Assembly (NCBI RefSeq): GCF_902506455.1
Contig: NZ_LR733844.1
Span: 2,621,302-2,685,301 of the forward strand
DNA: 64,000 nt
DNA from: Sphingomonas sp. 8AM
GTDB lineage: Bacteria > Pseudomonadota > Alphaproteobacteria > Sphingomonadales > Sphingomonadaceae
Direction: 5' to 3'
Position 1 is the first letter of the stretch. The number at the start of each line of letters is the position of its first letter. The notes below the pieces were generated by a model, which made no database searches, was not told the origin of the DNA, and saw nothing but the letters and a program-made list of their open reading frames with translations. Of this stretch, positions 10,257 through 18,823 are shown in pieces. A program made the position numbers and the translations under genes.

Positions 10257-10460
10257 TCAGCCATCACGGCGCGCAAGCCACTCCTTGACCGGCAGGCGTC
10301 CGGGCTTGCCCCAGGTCTTCAACCATTCGCCAACGATCGCGTGCGAATGGACGCGCCCTGCCGCCACGTCGGCTTCGGCGCGGGCGAGGTCGGCGGCGAG
10401 CGCCGACTCGTCGCGGTTCGCCCACCGGTGATAGTCCTCGATGATGCGACACCTATCCAT
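10257..10460 (-). CDS. Small antitoxin-like protein
   Basis: A 67-residue acidic-to-basic protein (MDRCRIIEDYHRWANRDESA...). The central stretch LARAEADVAAGRVHSHAIV and the following WLKTWG resemble the C-terminal half of CopG/RelB-type antitoxins, where a helix carrying 'AAGRV-x-SH' precedes the toxin-binding tail. The DNA-binding ribbon is not evident and no toxin gene is adjacent, so this may be an orphan or simply a small protein sharing the motif. Codon use matches neighbouring genes. The ATG at 10460 is the first that makes sense. It is separated by 59 bp from mutS, same strand, and diverges from ogt. Confidence 0.6.
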   Translation of the reverse strand: MDRCRIIEDYHRWANRDESALAADLARAEADVAAGRVHSHAIVGEWLKTWGKPGRLPVKEWLARRDG

Positions 10461-10558
10461 GACGAGAGCATAAGCTGCCCGCCGCACGTCGACCACCCGC
10501 CACTTTGACCGCAAGCCGCGGGATGCGGCCCCAGCCGGAAGCCGGTACAAGCATCGCC

Positions 10559-11041
10559 ATGCTCCACTACGCCACCCTTCCCTCCCCCGTCGGCGCGCTG
10601 ACGCTGGTCGCCGACGACACCGCGCTCGTCGCGATCCTGTGGCCCGACGACAAACCGGAACGCGTACGGCTGGAGGCGACCACCGAGCGCCCCGACCATC
10701 CGGTGCTCGCCGCCGCCGCGACGCAGCTGGACGAATATTTCGCCGGCACCCGCACCACCTTCGACCTGCCGCTCGCGCCTCGCGGCACCGCCTTCCAGCG
10801 CGACGTCTGGCGCGCACTCGACGCGATCCCCTATGGCGAGACGCGCAGCTACGCCGACATCGCGCAGGCGATCGGCCGTCCCACCGCGACCCGCGCGGTC
10901 GGCGCGGCGAACGGGCGCAATCCGATCTCGATCGTCACCCCCTGCCACCGCGTGATCGGCCGATCGGGCGCGCTGACCGGCTTCGCCGGCGGGCTGGCCG
11001 CGAAGCAACATCTGCTCGCGCTGGAGCAAGGCCGACGCTGA
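10559..11041 (+). CDS. ogt: Methylated-DNA--protein-cysteine S-methyltransferase
   Basis: A suicide repair enzyme that transfers the methyl group from O6-methylguanine or O4-methylthymine to its own cysteine. The 160-residue protein carries the active-site PCHRVIG motif with Cys129, the helix-turn-helix region YGETRSYADIA, the arginine-finger region TRAVGAANGRNP and the C-terminal GFAGGLAAK motif. The frame is open further upstream, but the ATG at 10559 gives the normal N-terminus (MLHYATLPSPVG). Only the Ogt part is present, with no Ada N-terminal domain. It diverges from the antitoxin-like gene and is followed by a family B repeat. Confidence 0.95.
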   Translation: MLHYATLPSPVGALTLVADDTALVAILWPDDKPERVRLEATTERPDHPVLAAAATQLDEYFAGTRTTFDLPLAPRGTAFQRDVWRALDAIPYGETRSYADIAQAIGRPTATRAVGAANGRNPISIVTPCHRVIGRSGALTGFAGGLAAKQHLLALEQGRR

Positions 11042-11069
11042 CCGATATTCGCGATGCACCTGCCAACCC

Positions 11070-11152
11070 CGTCATCCCGGACCTGATCCGGGATCCCGCT
11101 TCTGCCTCGGTGAACGAGAGAAGCGGGGCCCCAGATCGGGTCCGGGGCGACG
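11070..11152. repeat. Palindromic repeat, family B (complete copy)
   Basis: A roughly 83-bp inverted repeat whose arms read CGTCATCCCGGACCTGATCC and, in opposite orientation, GATCGGGTCCGGGGCGACGG, with a GCTTC...GAAGC inner stem. It lies between ogt and maeB. Other complete copies are at 18013, 43513 and 59193. Confidence 0.85.
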
Positions 11153-11264
11153 GAGCTACGGAAATCGCACGTCGATAACGCGCGATGATCGTCACGACAC
11201 GCCGACCATCATCGGCCTCGTGAGATATTCCCAACCGCGCCCGCATTCCGTAAGGGCTGTCGCC

Positions 11265-13538
11265 ATGACCGACGATCGCACCCAGGCCGACGAGCGCAAC
11301 GTCCAGTTCGAGCGCGAAGCATTATTGTTTCACTCGGAGGGGCGCCCCGGCAAGATCGAGATCGTGCCGTCCAAGCCGATGGCCTCGCAGCGTGATCTGG
11401 CGCTGGCCTATTCGCCCGGTGTCGCGATCCCGGTGCAGGCGATCGCCGACGATCCGTCGACCGCCTATGACTATACCGCGAAAGGCAATCTGGTCGCGGT
11501 GATCTCGAACGGCACCGCGATTCTCGGCATGGGCAATCTCGGCGCGCTCGCCTCCAAGCCGGTGATGGAAGGCAAGGCGGTGCTGTTCAAGCGCTTCGCC
11601 GACGTCGACTCGATCGACATCGAGCTGAAGACCGAGGATGTCGACCGGATCATCGACGCGGTCGAGCTGATGGAGCCGACCTTCGGCGGCATCAATCTCG
11701 AGGACATCAAGGCCCCCGAATGTTTCATCATCGAGCAGACGCTGCGCGAACGGATGAACATCCCGGTCTTCCATGACGACCAGCACGGCACCGCGATCAT
11801 CTGCGCCGCGGGTGTCATCAACGCCTGCCTGCTGACCGGGCGTCGGCTGTCCGAGATCAAGGTCGTCGTCAACGGTGCCGGTGCAGCGGCGATCGCCTGC
11901 ACCGAACTCATCAAGGCGATGGGCGTCCGCCACGACAACGTCCTGATCTGCGATCGCACCGGCGTGATCTATCAGGGTCGCGACGACGTGAACCAGTGGC
12001 AGTCGGCGCACGCCGCCAACACCGATCGCCGCACGCTGACCGAGGCGCTGCGCGGCGCCGACGTGTTCCTCGGGCTGTCGGCAGCGGGCGCGCTCAAGCC
12101 GGAAATGGTGGTCGACATGGCTCCCGCCCCGATCATCTTCGCGATGGCCAACCCGGAGCCGGAGATCCGCCCCGAACTCGCCAAGGCAGCGCGCCCCGAC
12201 GCGATCGTCGCGACCGGGCGCTCGGATTATCCGAACCAGGTCAACAACGTGATCTGCTTCCCGTTCATCTTCCGCGGCGCGCTCGACGTGCGCGCGACCG
12301 GCATCAACGACGCGATGAAGATCGCCGCCGCCAACGCCATCGCCGAACTGGCGCGGCAGCGCGTGCCCGAAGAGGTCGCGATCGCCTATGGCGTGCAGCA
12401 CAGCTTCGGCCCCGAGTACATCATCCCGTCGCCGTTCGATCCGCGGCTGATGGAAATCGTCCCCGCCGCGGTCGCCAAGGCGGCGATGGATTCGGGCGTC
12501 GCAACCAAGCCGATCCTCGACATGGCCGCTTATGCAGCGGCGCTGCGCGCGCGGCTCAACCCGACCACCTCGGTGCTCAGCCTCGCCTATGAAGGCGCGA
12601 AGGCCAATCCGAAGCGTGTGCTGTTCGCCGAGGGCGAGGAGGAAGTCGTGCTGCGCGCGGCGATCGCATTCAAGGAAGGCGGGTACGGCACGCCGGTGCT
12701 CGTCGGGCGCGAGGACGTCTACGACAAGCTCCGTGCGCTCGGCATCGCCAACCCCGAGGAATATGAGCTGCACAACAGCCGCGTCTCGCCGCTGGTGCCC
12801 AAGATGGTCGACTTCCTCTACGCGCGCCTGCAACGCCGCGGCTTCCTGCGCCGCGAGGTCGAGCGGATGATCAATCAGGATCGCAACATCTTCGGCTCGG
12901 TGCTGCTGCAGCTCGGTGAGGCGGATGCGATGATCACCGGCGTGACGCGCCCGTTCGCGCAGTCGATGCGCGAGATCAAGCGCGTGATCGACCCCGCACC
13001 GGGCCGCACCGCGTTCGGCATCCACGTGCTGGTCGGCCAGTCGCACACCGTCTTCATCGCCGACACGACCGTCAACGAGCGTCCGACCGCCGAGGAACTC
13101 GCCGACATCGCCGAACAGACCGCCGCGGTCGCGCGCCGGCTCGGGCAGGAGCCGCGCGTCGCGTTCCTCAGCTATTCGACGTTCGGCAACCCCAACGGCC
13201 AGTGGCTCGACAACATCCGCGGCGCGGTACAGGTGCTCGACGACCGCAAGGTGAGCTTCGAGTATGAGGGCGAAATGGCCCCCGACGTCGCACTCAACCC
13301 GCGCCAGCTCAAGAACTTCCCTTTCGCGCGGCTGTCGGGCCCGGCCAACGTGCTGGTGATGCCGGGGCTGCAATCGGCGAACATTTCCGCCAAGCTGCTG
13401 CGCGAGCTGGGCGGCGACGACATGATCGGCCCGATGCTGGTCGGCATGGAAAAGCCGGTCCAGATCGCGCCGATGACCTCGACCGCCGGCGATCTGGTGA
13501 CGCTGGCGGTGCTGGCCGCGGGGGGGATCGCGCGCTGA
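11265..13538 (+). CDS. maeB: NADP-dependent malic enzyme fused to a phosphotransacetylase-like domain
   Basis: MaeB oxidatively decarboxylates malate to pyruvate, making NADPH for gluconeogenic growth on organic acids. The 757-residue length is typical of the large MaeB type. The malic domain has SPGVAIPVQAIA, the NGTAILGMGNLG segment, the metal-binding FHDDQHGTA and the Rossmann segment VVNGAGAAAIA. From about residue 430 a phosphate acetyl/butyryl-transferase-like domain follows (RVLFAEGEEE, and near the end GPANVLVMPG), thought to be regulatory through acetyl-CoA. The ATG at 11265 was chosen because the upstream extension is not family-like. The gene is monocistronic. Confidence 0.97.
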   Translation: MTDDRTQADERNVQFEREALLFHSEGRPGKIEIVPSKPMASQRDLALAYSPGVAIPVQAIADDPSTAYDYTAKGNLVAVISNGTAILGMGNLGALASKPVMEGKAVLFKRFADVDSIDIELKTEDVDRIIDAVELMEPTFGGINLEDIKAPECFIIEQTLRERMNIPVFHDDQHGTAIICAAGVINACLLTGRRLSEIKVVVNGAGAAAIACTELIKAMGVRHDNVLICDRTGVIYQGRDDVNQWQSAHAANTDRRTLTEALRGADVFLGLSAAGALKPEMVVDMAPAPIIFAMANPEPEIRPELAKAARPDAIVATGRSDYPNQVNNVICFPFIFRGALDVRATGINDAMKIAAANAIAELARQRVPEEVAIAYGVQHSFGPEYIIPSPFDPRLMEIVPAAVAKAAMDSGVATKPILDMAAYAAALRARLNPTTSVLSLAYEGAKANPKRVLFAEGEEEVVLRAAIAFKEGGYGTPVLVGREDVYDKLRALGIANPEEYELHNSRVSPLVPKMVDFLYARLQRRGFLRREVERMINQDRNIFGSVLLQLGEADAMITGVTRPFAQSMREIKRVIDPAPGRTAFGIHVLVGQSHTVFIADTTVNERPTAEELADIAEQTAAVARRLGQEPRVAFLSYSTFGNPNGQWLDNIRGAVQVLDDRKVSFEYEGEMAPDVALNPRQLKNFPFARLSGPANVLVMPGLQSANISAKLLRELGGDDMIGPMLVGMEKPVQIAPMTSTAGDLVTLAVLAAGGIAR

Positions 13539-13601
13539 GGTGATGGGGGAAAGGCGCTGTCGTGCAGTTGCGGTCGTTTACCTGCACGGCATAGTCCGTA
13601 G

Positions 13602-14060
13602 ATGGTCACCGCACGCCTGCCCTTCGGCAAACCTGTTGCTTGGATACTCGCCGCCTTCGTCATACTTGGGCTTCCGGCAACAAGCTGGATTTACTGGCCC
13701 GCTGTAGGAAAGGCGGGGGTGCTTTCGCCCGAGGCCGACACGATCATCATCCCGATGGTGAACAGCGTCTTTCTTGCTATTGTGCTTCTGCCCGTCGTCT
13801 GCGGAATAACGTGGCTCTGCCTCCGTGGCAAAAATGATGCTGGCAACCTGCTGGCATGGGACGGCACCCGACCCGTCCGCAGCGTCGCCGTGACGCTGTG
13901 CTTCGCCATACCGTTTTGCTTTGGACTTTCGTCACTGCTGGATGAGTTTACCGCTCCGCCCGGGTGGCACGGTCTTTGGTGGCTGCCCTATACGTTGATT
14001 ACGCTGTTCTGGTTGACTGTCATGCGCGGGGCCGCCCTCTCAGACCGGAACGGCTGCTAG
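13602..14060 (+). CDS. Hypothetical membrane protein
   Basis: I do not recognise this 152-residue protein. It has four clear hydrophobic segments: about 10-31 (VAWILAAFVILGLPATSWIY), 51-72, 94-111 and 127-142, joined by short hydrophilic loops. This suggests a small four-helix inner-membrane protein. It follows maeB by 63 bp on the same strand and converges with ruvC. Codon use is a little less GC-rich than in neighbours. No domain or catalytic motif is visible. Confidence 0.65.
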   Translation: MVTARLPFGKPVAWILAAFVILGLPATSWIYWPAVGKAGVLSPEADTIIIPMVNSVFLAIVLLPVVCGITWLCLRGKNDAGNLLAWDGTRPVRSVAVTLCFAIPFCFGLSSLLDEFTAPPGWHGLWWLPYTLITLFWLTVMRGAALSDRNGC

Positions 14061-14070
14061 CCGCCAACGC

Positions 14071-14149
14071 CGTCATTCCCGCGCAGGCGGGAATCCAGAA
14101 CCTCTGACGCTTCGCTTCCATCGACCAACCTGCGCGCCTGGAATGACGG
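14071..14149. repeat. Palindromic repeat, family C
   Basis: An inverted repeat filling the convergent gap between the membrane-protein gene and ruvC. It begins CGTCATTCCCGCGCAGGCGG and ends GGAATGACGG, with an inner GGCGGGAATCCAG arm. It could act as a bidirectional terminator. Confidence 0.75.
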
Positions 14150-14159
14150 ATCGGCGCCG

Positions 14160-14666
14160 CTAAGCCCCCGCCCGCGCCCGCCGCATCATCCCCTGCGCGC
14201 TCGCGACATGGTGCGCATGGCAGATCGCGACCGCCAGCGCGTCGGCGGCATCCGGTCCGGCCAGCTTCGCGCCGGGCAGCAGCACCGCCATCATCGCCTG
14301 AATCTGCCGCTTCTCCGCCCCGCCGGTGCCGACTACCGCCTTCTTGACCGTCGAGGGATGATACTCCCCGATCGTCAGCCCCGCGCCGCTCGCCGCCAGC
14401 AACACGACGCCCCGCGCCTGCCCCAGCTTGAGCGTCGATTGCGCGTTGGTGTTGCCCAGCACCTCCTCGACCGCCGCCTCGTCGGGCCGCTCGGCGCGGA
14501 TGACGTCGATCAGCGCGGCGTAGAGGTTCGCCAGCCGGCGCGGCAGCGGCATCGACGGATCGGTGCGGATCTGCCCGTTGCCGACATGGCTCAGCCGGTT
14601 CCCCTCCGCGCGGATCACCCCCCAACCGGTGGTGCCGAGACCGGGATCGAGACCGAGGATGATCAT
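14160..14666 (-). CDS. ruvC: Holliday junction resolvase RuvC
   Basis: RuvC cuts four-way DNA junctions with RuvAB during recombination repair. The 168-residue protein has the four acidic catalytic residues in their family positions: Asp7 (LGLDPG), Glu67 ([11 protein letters not shown]), Asp139 and Asp142 (GPDAADALA), and the conserved lysines in STVKK. Its ATG overlaps the stop codon of the upstream DUF559 gene by 4 nt. yebC and ruvC are commonly neighbours in bacteria, so the DUF559 gene looks inserted between them. ruvA and ruvB are not downstream in this window. Confidence 0.97.
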   Translation of the reverse strand: MIILGLDPGLGTTGWGVIRAEGNRLSHVGNGQIRTDPSMPLPRRLANLYAALIDVIRAERPDEAAVEEVLGNTNAQSTLKLGQARGVVLLAASGAGLTIGEYHPSTVKKAVVGTGGAEKRQIQAMMAVLLPGAKLAGPDAADALAVAICHAHHVASAQGMMRRARAGA

Positions 14667-15064
14667 GCCTTAAGCCCCTCCCCCTCGGGGGAGGGGTTGG
14701 GGTGGGGCAGGCCGGACCACCGATCCGGTCTGCCTTGGAGAGCGGCTACGATCGTGAGGAGGACACCTTCCATGGTGTCGCGGATGTCGAGGTTCGAGAA
14801 GCGCAGGGTGTGGAAGCCTTTGTTGCCGGTAAATCGGTCACGCTCGGCGTCTTTGACGGGATCGTGCGTGTCGCCATCGACCTCCACGATCAGCCCCTTC
14901 GCCGGGCAGAAGAAGTCGGCGATGTAAGGCGCGATGACGTGCTGGCGTCGAAACTTGTAACTGAGCTTGGTGCCCGACAGTTCACGCCACAGCCGTTTCT
15001 CCCATTCGGTGGGATTACGGCGCATCTCCGCGGCGCGGGCCAGCAGCTCCTTCTCGCTCGTCAT
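14663..15064 (-). CDS. DUF559 endonuclease-like protein
   Basis: A 133-residue protein of the DUF559 family, related to Vsr-type and PD-(D/E)XK nucleases. A nuclease-like arrangement is visible: [14 protein letters not shown] with Asp50, then GLIVEVDGD with Glu61 and Asp63, and a C-terminal strand TLRFSN. Its biochemical role is unknown. The last 15 residues ([15 protein letters not shown]) are encoded by one of two 38-bp inverted repeats that bracket the gene, and its stop overlaps the ruvC start codon. The other repeat sits 2 nt before its start codon. It is probably a cargo gene or part of a small mobile unit placed between yebC and ruvC. Confidence 0.85.
   Translation of the reverse strand: MTSEKELLARAAEMRRNPTEWEKRLWRELSGTKLSYKFRRQHVIAPYIADFFCPAKGLIVEVDGDTHDPVKDAERDRFTGNKGFHTLRFSNLDIRDTMEGVLLTIVAALQGRPDRWSGLPHPNPSPEGEGLKA
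14670..14707. repeat. 38-bp inverted repeat, family D, left copy
   Basis: The sequence begins TTAAGCCCCTCCCC and ends GGGGTTGGGGTGGGG. It is itself a short hairpin (CCCCTCCCC / GGGGAGGGG). Its reverse complement matches the copy at 15067-15104 at 36 of 38 positions, the two differences lying in the four-base loop. This copy is translated as the C-terminus of the DUF559 protein. Confidence 0.95.
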
Positions 15065-15066
15065 TC

Positions 15067-15104
15067 CCCCACCCCAACCCCTCCCCTGAAGGGGAGGGGC
15101 TTAA
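15067..15104. repeat. 38-bp inverted repeat, family D, right copy
   Basis: The sequence begins CCCCACCCCAACCCCTCCCC and ends GGGGAGGGGCTTAA, in inverted orientation to the left copy. It occupies nearly all of the 43-bp space between the yebC stop and the DUF559 start, so it is also part of the transcript leader and may affect translation of the nuclease-like gene. Confidence 0.95.
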
Positions 15105-15107
15105 GAA

Positions 15108-15851
15108 CTAAGCCAGCTTCGCCATCACCTCGTCGGACACCTCGTAATTCCCCCACACCGTCTGCACGTCGTCATCGTCGTCAAGCGCGTCGATCAGCTT
15201 GAACAGCGTCGCCGCATCCACCTCGGTGACCTCGACCATCGTCTGCGGACGCCACGCCAGCTTCGCGCCTTCGGCCTCGCCCAGCACCGGCTCCAGCGCC
15301 TTGGCGACCTCATGCAACGAGCCCTGCTCGGTCCAGATCTCATGCCCTTCCTCGGAGGAGGTCACGTCCTCGGCCCCGGCCTCCAGCGCCGCCTCGAACA
15401 CCTTCTCGGCATCGCCCGCGCTCGCCGGATAGTTGATGAGCCCCATCCGGTCGAAGCCGTGGCTCACCGAACCGCTCGCGCCCAGATTGCCGCCGTTCTT
15501 CGACACCGCGGTGCGCACGTTGGTGGCGGTACGGTTGCGATTGTCGGACAGCGCCTCGATGATCAGGCTCACGCCCCCGGGCCCGAAGCCTTCGTAGCGG
15601 ATTTCCTCGTAATTCTCGGTATCGCCCTTGCTCGCCTTGTCGATCGCGCGCTGGATATTGTCCTTGGGCATCGACTGCGCCTTGGCGGCGTTGATCGCGG
15701 CGCGCAGCCGCGGGTTCATGTCGGGATCGGGCAGCCCCATCTTCGCCGCGACGGTGATTTCGCGGCTGAGCTTGGAAAACATGCCGGAGCGCTTCTTATC
15801 CTGCGCGCCCTTGCGGTGCATGATGTTCTTGAACTTGGAATGGCCTGCCAT
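15108..15851 (-). CDS. yebC: YebC/PmpR family protein
   Basis: A 247-residue YebC/PmpR (TACO1) family protein, known in bacteria as a transcription regulator and, more recently, as a ribosome-associated factor easing translation of difficult motifs. Signatures include the start [18 protein letters not shown], the [11 protein letters not shown] segment, [20 protein letters not shown], and [14 protein letters not shown]. The frame runs open far upstream into the DUF1003 gene, but the ATG at 15851 gives the exact family start. It heads the yebC-DUF559-ruvC set on the minus strand. Confidence 0.96.
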   Translation of the reverse strand: MAGHSKFKNIMHRKGAQDKKRSGMFSKLSREITVAAKMGLPDPDMNPRLRAAINAAKAQSMPKDNIQRAIDKASKGDTENYEEIRYEGFGPGGVSLIIEALSDNRNRTATNVRTAVSKNGGNLGASGSVSHGFDRMGLINYPASAGDAEKVFEAALEAGAEDVTSSEEGHEIWTEQGSLHEVAKALEPVLGEAEGAKLAWRPQTMVEVTEVDAATLFKLIDALDDDDDVQTVWGNYEVSDEVMAKLA

Positions 15852-15880
15852 GATCGCCTCTGACGGATAATCCCGTGCCT

Positions 15881-16423
15881 TTACGCGCGCGGAGCACCAT
15901 TCGCCAAGCCGTCTATCTTGGCCTCCAGCGCGGCCAGCCGCTCGATCACCAGCCCGTCGATCTTTTCGTGGAGCCGCAGGATCTCCAGCTCGGCACGCAG
16001 ATTGGTCTCGTAATCGAGGCTCGCGGCGAGCCGGTCCTTCGACGCCTGCCGGTTCTGGCTCATCATGATCACCGGCGCCTGCACCGCGGCGAGCGTCGAC
16101 AGCATCAGGTTCAGGAAGATGTACGGATAGGGATCGAACTGCATCCCGAAATATTTCAACACGTCGGTGTTGAGCAGCATCCAGCCGATCAGCACCACCG
16201 CGAAGGCGATGATGAACCCCCACGACCCGCCGACCGCCGCGACCCTGTCGGCCAGCCGGTCGCCGAAGCTGGCGCGCAGATCGGCCTCGTCGGCGGCGTC
16301 GCGGCTGACCAAGGTCCCGGCATCGATACTGTCGAGGACGCGGCGTTCCTCGGCATCCAGCGAGTGGCGCGGCTTGCCGATGATGCGCAGCGCGAGATCG
16401 GCGATCGGTGGACGGTGCGCCAT
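15881..16423 (-). CDS. DUF1003 membrane protein
   Basis: A 180-residue DUF1003 family inner-membrane protein of unknown function. Two adjacent membrane helices are clear ([18 protein letters not shown] and [20 protein letters not shown]), with the family motif NRQASKDRL after the second, followed by a C-terminal coiled-coil-like stretch ([20 protein letters not shown]). The open frame extends upstream, but an AAGGGA Shine-Dalgarno precedes the ATG at 16423. It lies 29 bp upstream of yebC on the same strand and diverges from the HerA-like gene. Confidence 0.9.
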   Translation of the reverse strand: MAHRPPIADLALRIIGKPRHSLDAEERRVLDSIDAGTLVSRDAADEADLRASFGDRLADRVAAVGGSWGFIIAFAVVLIGWMLLNTDVLKYFGMQFDPYPYIFLNLMLSTLAAVQAPVIMMSQNRQASKDRLAASLDYETNLRAELEILRLHEKIDGLVIERLAALEAKIDGLANGAPRA

Positions 16424-16520
16424 ATGTATTCCCTTTCGTGAGGCGTCGCCGTAGCCGCGCGCCGCGGGTGCGCAAAGCGCTTGCTCAACCGGGGCATGAT
16501 CGGCCAAACGGGGCGCGATC

Positions 16521-17981
16521 ATGACCGTCAGCGTAGACATGGGCAGCGACGAGCGCGGCGCGCCCGTGACCATGGACCTCGAAGAATTGCTCGCCACCCG
16601 ATTGCTCGTCCAGGGCAATTCCGGGTCCGGCAAGTCGCACCTGCTGCGCCGCTTGCTCGAGAAGAGCGCCGGGCAGGTGCAACAGGTGGTGATCGATCCC
16701 GAGGGCGATTTCGTCACTCTGTCCGAGCGCTACGGCCATGTCGTGATCGAGGGCGCGGATTATGCCGAGCGCGAGCTGGCACGGATCGCCGCCCGGCTCC
16801 GCGAGCATCGCGCCAGCGTGGTGCTCAGCCTCGAGGGGCTGGAGGCGGAGGGCCAGATGCGCTGCGCCGCTGGCTTCCTCAATGCGCTGTTCGATGCGCC
16901 GCGCGAACATTGGTACCCCGCGCTCGTGGTGGTCGACGAGGCGCAATTGTTCGCGCCGACCACCGGCGGCGAGGTCGCCGAAGAGGTGCGCCGCGCCTCG
17001 CTGTCGGCGATGACCAATCTGATGTGCCGCGGGCGCAAGCGTGGCCTCGCGGGCGTGATCGCGACGCAGCGGCTGGCGAAGCTCGCCAAGAACGTCGCCG
17101 CCGAGGCGAGCAACTTCCTGATGGGGCGCACCTTTCTCGACATCGACATGGCGCGCGCCGCCGATCTGCTCGGCATGGAGCGGCGGCAGGCCGAATCGAT
17201 TCGCGATCTGGCGCGCGGCACCTTCATGGCGCTGGGGCCGGCGGTGTCGCGGCGCCCGATCACCGTGCGGATCGGCACGGTCGAGACGCAGGCGCGCAGC
17301 GGCAGCCCGAAGCTGGTCCCGCTGCCGCAGGCCGATTCGGTCGATCTGCAGAGCCTGCTGGACGTCACGCCCGATGCCGCGCCGACGCTGCCGATGACCT
17401 TCGATCCGCGCCCGCGCCGCGTGCCCGCCGACGAACTGCTGTCCGACATCGAGGCGCCGGCGCCCTCCACCCCCGCCCCGTCGCTGCCCGACCGCAACGA
17501 GGAAGAGGTCGAGGCGGTCTATGCCGAGGTGCTGCGCGCGATCGTGACCGACGAGGAAAGCAGCGGCCGTCCCGCGGCGGTGCTCTATCAGGATTTCCAG
17601 GTGCGCTGCCGGATGGCGGGGATCGCCAAACCGGCGCTCGATCTGCCGGCGTTCAGCCGTCGGCTGTCGTGCGCGCGCGCCGGCATCTTCGATCCGCATG
17701 CCGCGGAATGGGCAAGCGTGCTCGCGCTGGCCGGCGGGCTGCCGGACGACATGCTCGGCGCGTTCCTGCTCGTCGCCAAGGCGGCGCGGGACGGCGCGCC
17801 CTGCCCGTCCGACATCGCGATCGCGAATACCTATGGCACCAGCTCGATCGGGCGGGTCAAGCGGCTGATCGGGTATATCGAGGGCCGCGACCTGTTCGTG
17901 ACGCGCACTGACATGGGCGGCAAGCGGTCGATCACGATCCCGCATCTGGGCTGGACGACGGCGCCGGCGGAAGCGGCGTAG
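16521..17981 (+). CDS. HerA-like (DUF87) AAA-type ATPase
   Basis: A 486-residue ATPase of the HerA/DUF87 group. The Walker A motif GNSGSGKS is at 32-39, a Walker B-like segment ALVVVDEAQLF has Asp139-Glu140, and a sensor-like stretch GLAGVIATQRLAKL follows. The region after about 270 (Pro/Ser-rich, then helical) has no motif I recognise. HerA proteins translocate double-stranded DNA with NurA in archaea. Bacterial relatives are sometimes found in defence loci, but no nuclease partner is next to this one and it seems monocistronic, so the role is open. The ATG at 16521 keeps the N-terminus short and is well placed. Confidence 0.85.
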   Translation: MTVSVDMGSDERGAPVTMDLEELLATRLLVQGNSGSGKSHLLRRLLEKSAGQVQQVVIDPEGDFVTLSERYGHVVIEGADYAERELARIAARLREHRASVVLSLEGLEAEGQMRCAAGFLNALFDAPREHWYPALVVVDEAQLFAPTTGGEVAEEVRRASLSAMTNLMCRGRKRGLAGVIATQRLAKLAKNVAAEASNFLMGRTFLDIDMARAADLLGMERRQAESIRDLARGTFMALGPAVSRRPITVRIGTVETQARSGSPKLVPLPQADSVDLQSLLDVTPDAAPTLPMTFDPRPRRVPADELLSDIEAPAPSTPAPSLPDRNEEEVEAVYAEVLRAIVTDEESSGRPAAVLYQDFQVRCRMAGIAKPALDLPAFSRRLSCARAGIFDPHAAEWASVLALAGGLPDDMLGAFLLVAKAARDGAPCPSDIAIANTYGTSSIGRVKRLIGYIEGRDLFVTRTDMGGKRSITIPHLGWTTAPAEAA

Positions 17982-18012
17982 CGCCTCGCTCCCTGTTGCC
18001 CTGCCGATCCGC

Positions 18013-18094
18013 CGTCATTCCGGACTTGATCCGGGGCCCCGCTTTCTCTCAACAGAAATAGGAAGCGGGATCCCGGATCAAGTCCGGGATGACG
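18013..18094. repeat. Palindromic repeat, family B (complete copy)
   Basis: A roughly 82-bp inverted repeat: CGTCATTCCGGACTTGATCC on one side, GGATCAAGTCCGGGATGACG on the other, with an inner CGCTTTC/GGAAGCG stem. It follows the HerA-like gene in a convergent gap and could terminate transcription from both sides. Confidence 0.85.
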
Positions 18095-18110
18095 GGAGGC
18101 AAACACCATC

Positions 18111-18140
18111 CGTCATTGCGAGCGTAGCGAAGCAATCCAG
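18111..18140. repeat. Half copy of palindromic repeat family A
   Basis: Only the left arm CGTCATTGCGAGCGTAGCGA plus AGCAATCCAG is present, 16 bp after a complete family B copy. Confidence 0.75.
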
Positions 18141-18197
18141 GGCCGCCGGAGGAAAGCGGTCGTTCCATCGTCGCCGTTCGACACGCGCGCCGCGCCC

Positions 18198-18728
18198 TCA
18201 CCGAACCTTCAACGCATCCTCGATCTGCGCGGCGGGCGCGGACAGCATCGTGAACACGGTATGCGCGGCGATCCCCGCCATCGTCACACCGACCGCCACC
18301 AGCACGAGAAACTGGAACATCGACGCGAAGCTGCGCGACCGTTCCACCTTGCGCGCCATTTGCGCCTCATGCGCCAGCCGGCGTTCGGCGCGGCGGTCGT
18401 TCTCGACACTCGTATCGGTGCGCACCGGGCGGCTGGCGAGCCGCGGCTCGTCGATCAGCGCCTTGACCGACAGCCGGTCCTGAGAGCGCAGGCCGAAGAA
18501 CCGCCCCTTGTTCCACTGCACCCGCCCGACGATGACCAGCGTACCGCGACGGATCTCGACGTAGCTGCCGATGGCCGGCGGCTGATCGCAGCCCGCCATC
18601 AGACCGCGCGAGGAGACATTGTGGATCACGATATCGTGCCAGCTTGCGTCCAGCCGCATCCGCGACGGGATGAGCACGGTAATCCGCTCCTCCCGTGGCC
18701 GGAGACCGGTCTGTAAGGCCGCTAGCAC
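18198..18728 (-). CDS. PilZ-domain membrane-anchored protein
   Basis: A 176-residue protein with a PilZ-like N-terminal domain (about 8-95) that would bind cyclic di-GMP: an arginine cluster RPREERI, the HNVSSRGLM motif corresponding to (D/N)xSxxG, and the VGRVQWNKGRFFGL strand. The arginine spacing is not perfect RxxxR, so binding is uncertain. A charged linker leads to one hydrophobic segment near 137-158 (FQFLVLVAVGVTMAGIAAHTV), placing the domain on the cytoplasmic face. The start is assigned to a GTG at 18728; no in-frame ATG precedes the PilZ motif, so the exact start is uncertain. Confidence 0.8.
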   Translation of the reverse strand: MLAALQTGLRPREERITVLIPSRMRLDASWHDIVIHNVSSRGLMAGCDQPPAIGSYVEIRRGTLVIVGRVQWNKGRFFGLRSQDRLSVKALIDEPRLASRPVRTDTSVENDRRAERRLAHEAQMARKVERSRSFASMFQFLVLVAVGVTMAGIAAHTVFTMLSAPAAQIEDALKVR

Positions 18729-18823
18729 CCGTCGTCATCCCCCGCACCGTCGATCACGCAACCGTATACGGACGGGAAGCGAAGATACTCTTAACAGCGA
18801 TGGCAATGATCGCCGTCAATGAT

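Noticed and set aside
11322..13373. 683-residue antisense ORF opposite maeB and similar long antisense ORFs opposite glnD (3104-4594), acnA (26274-28943), M3 peptidase (49861-52035) and dctBD (55912-58047)
   Set aside because: High-GC codon use keeps the complementary frames open. The translations are Arg/Asp/Val/His-rich with no domain and mirror the codon pattern of the real gene.
15108..16475. A single 455-residue protein joining yebC with upstream sequence
   Set aside because: The first 200 residues are a shadow of the DUF1003 gene. The YebC start at 15851 is unambiguous.
16521..17981. HerA-like ATPase as part of a defence system
   Set aside because: No NurA, Sir2 or nuclease partner is encoded nearby. 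Neighbours are housekeeping genes.
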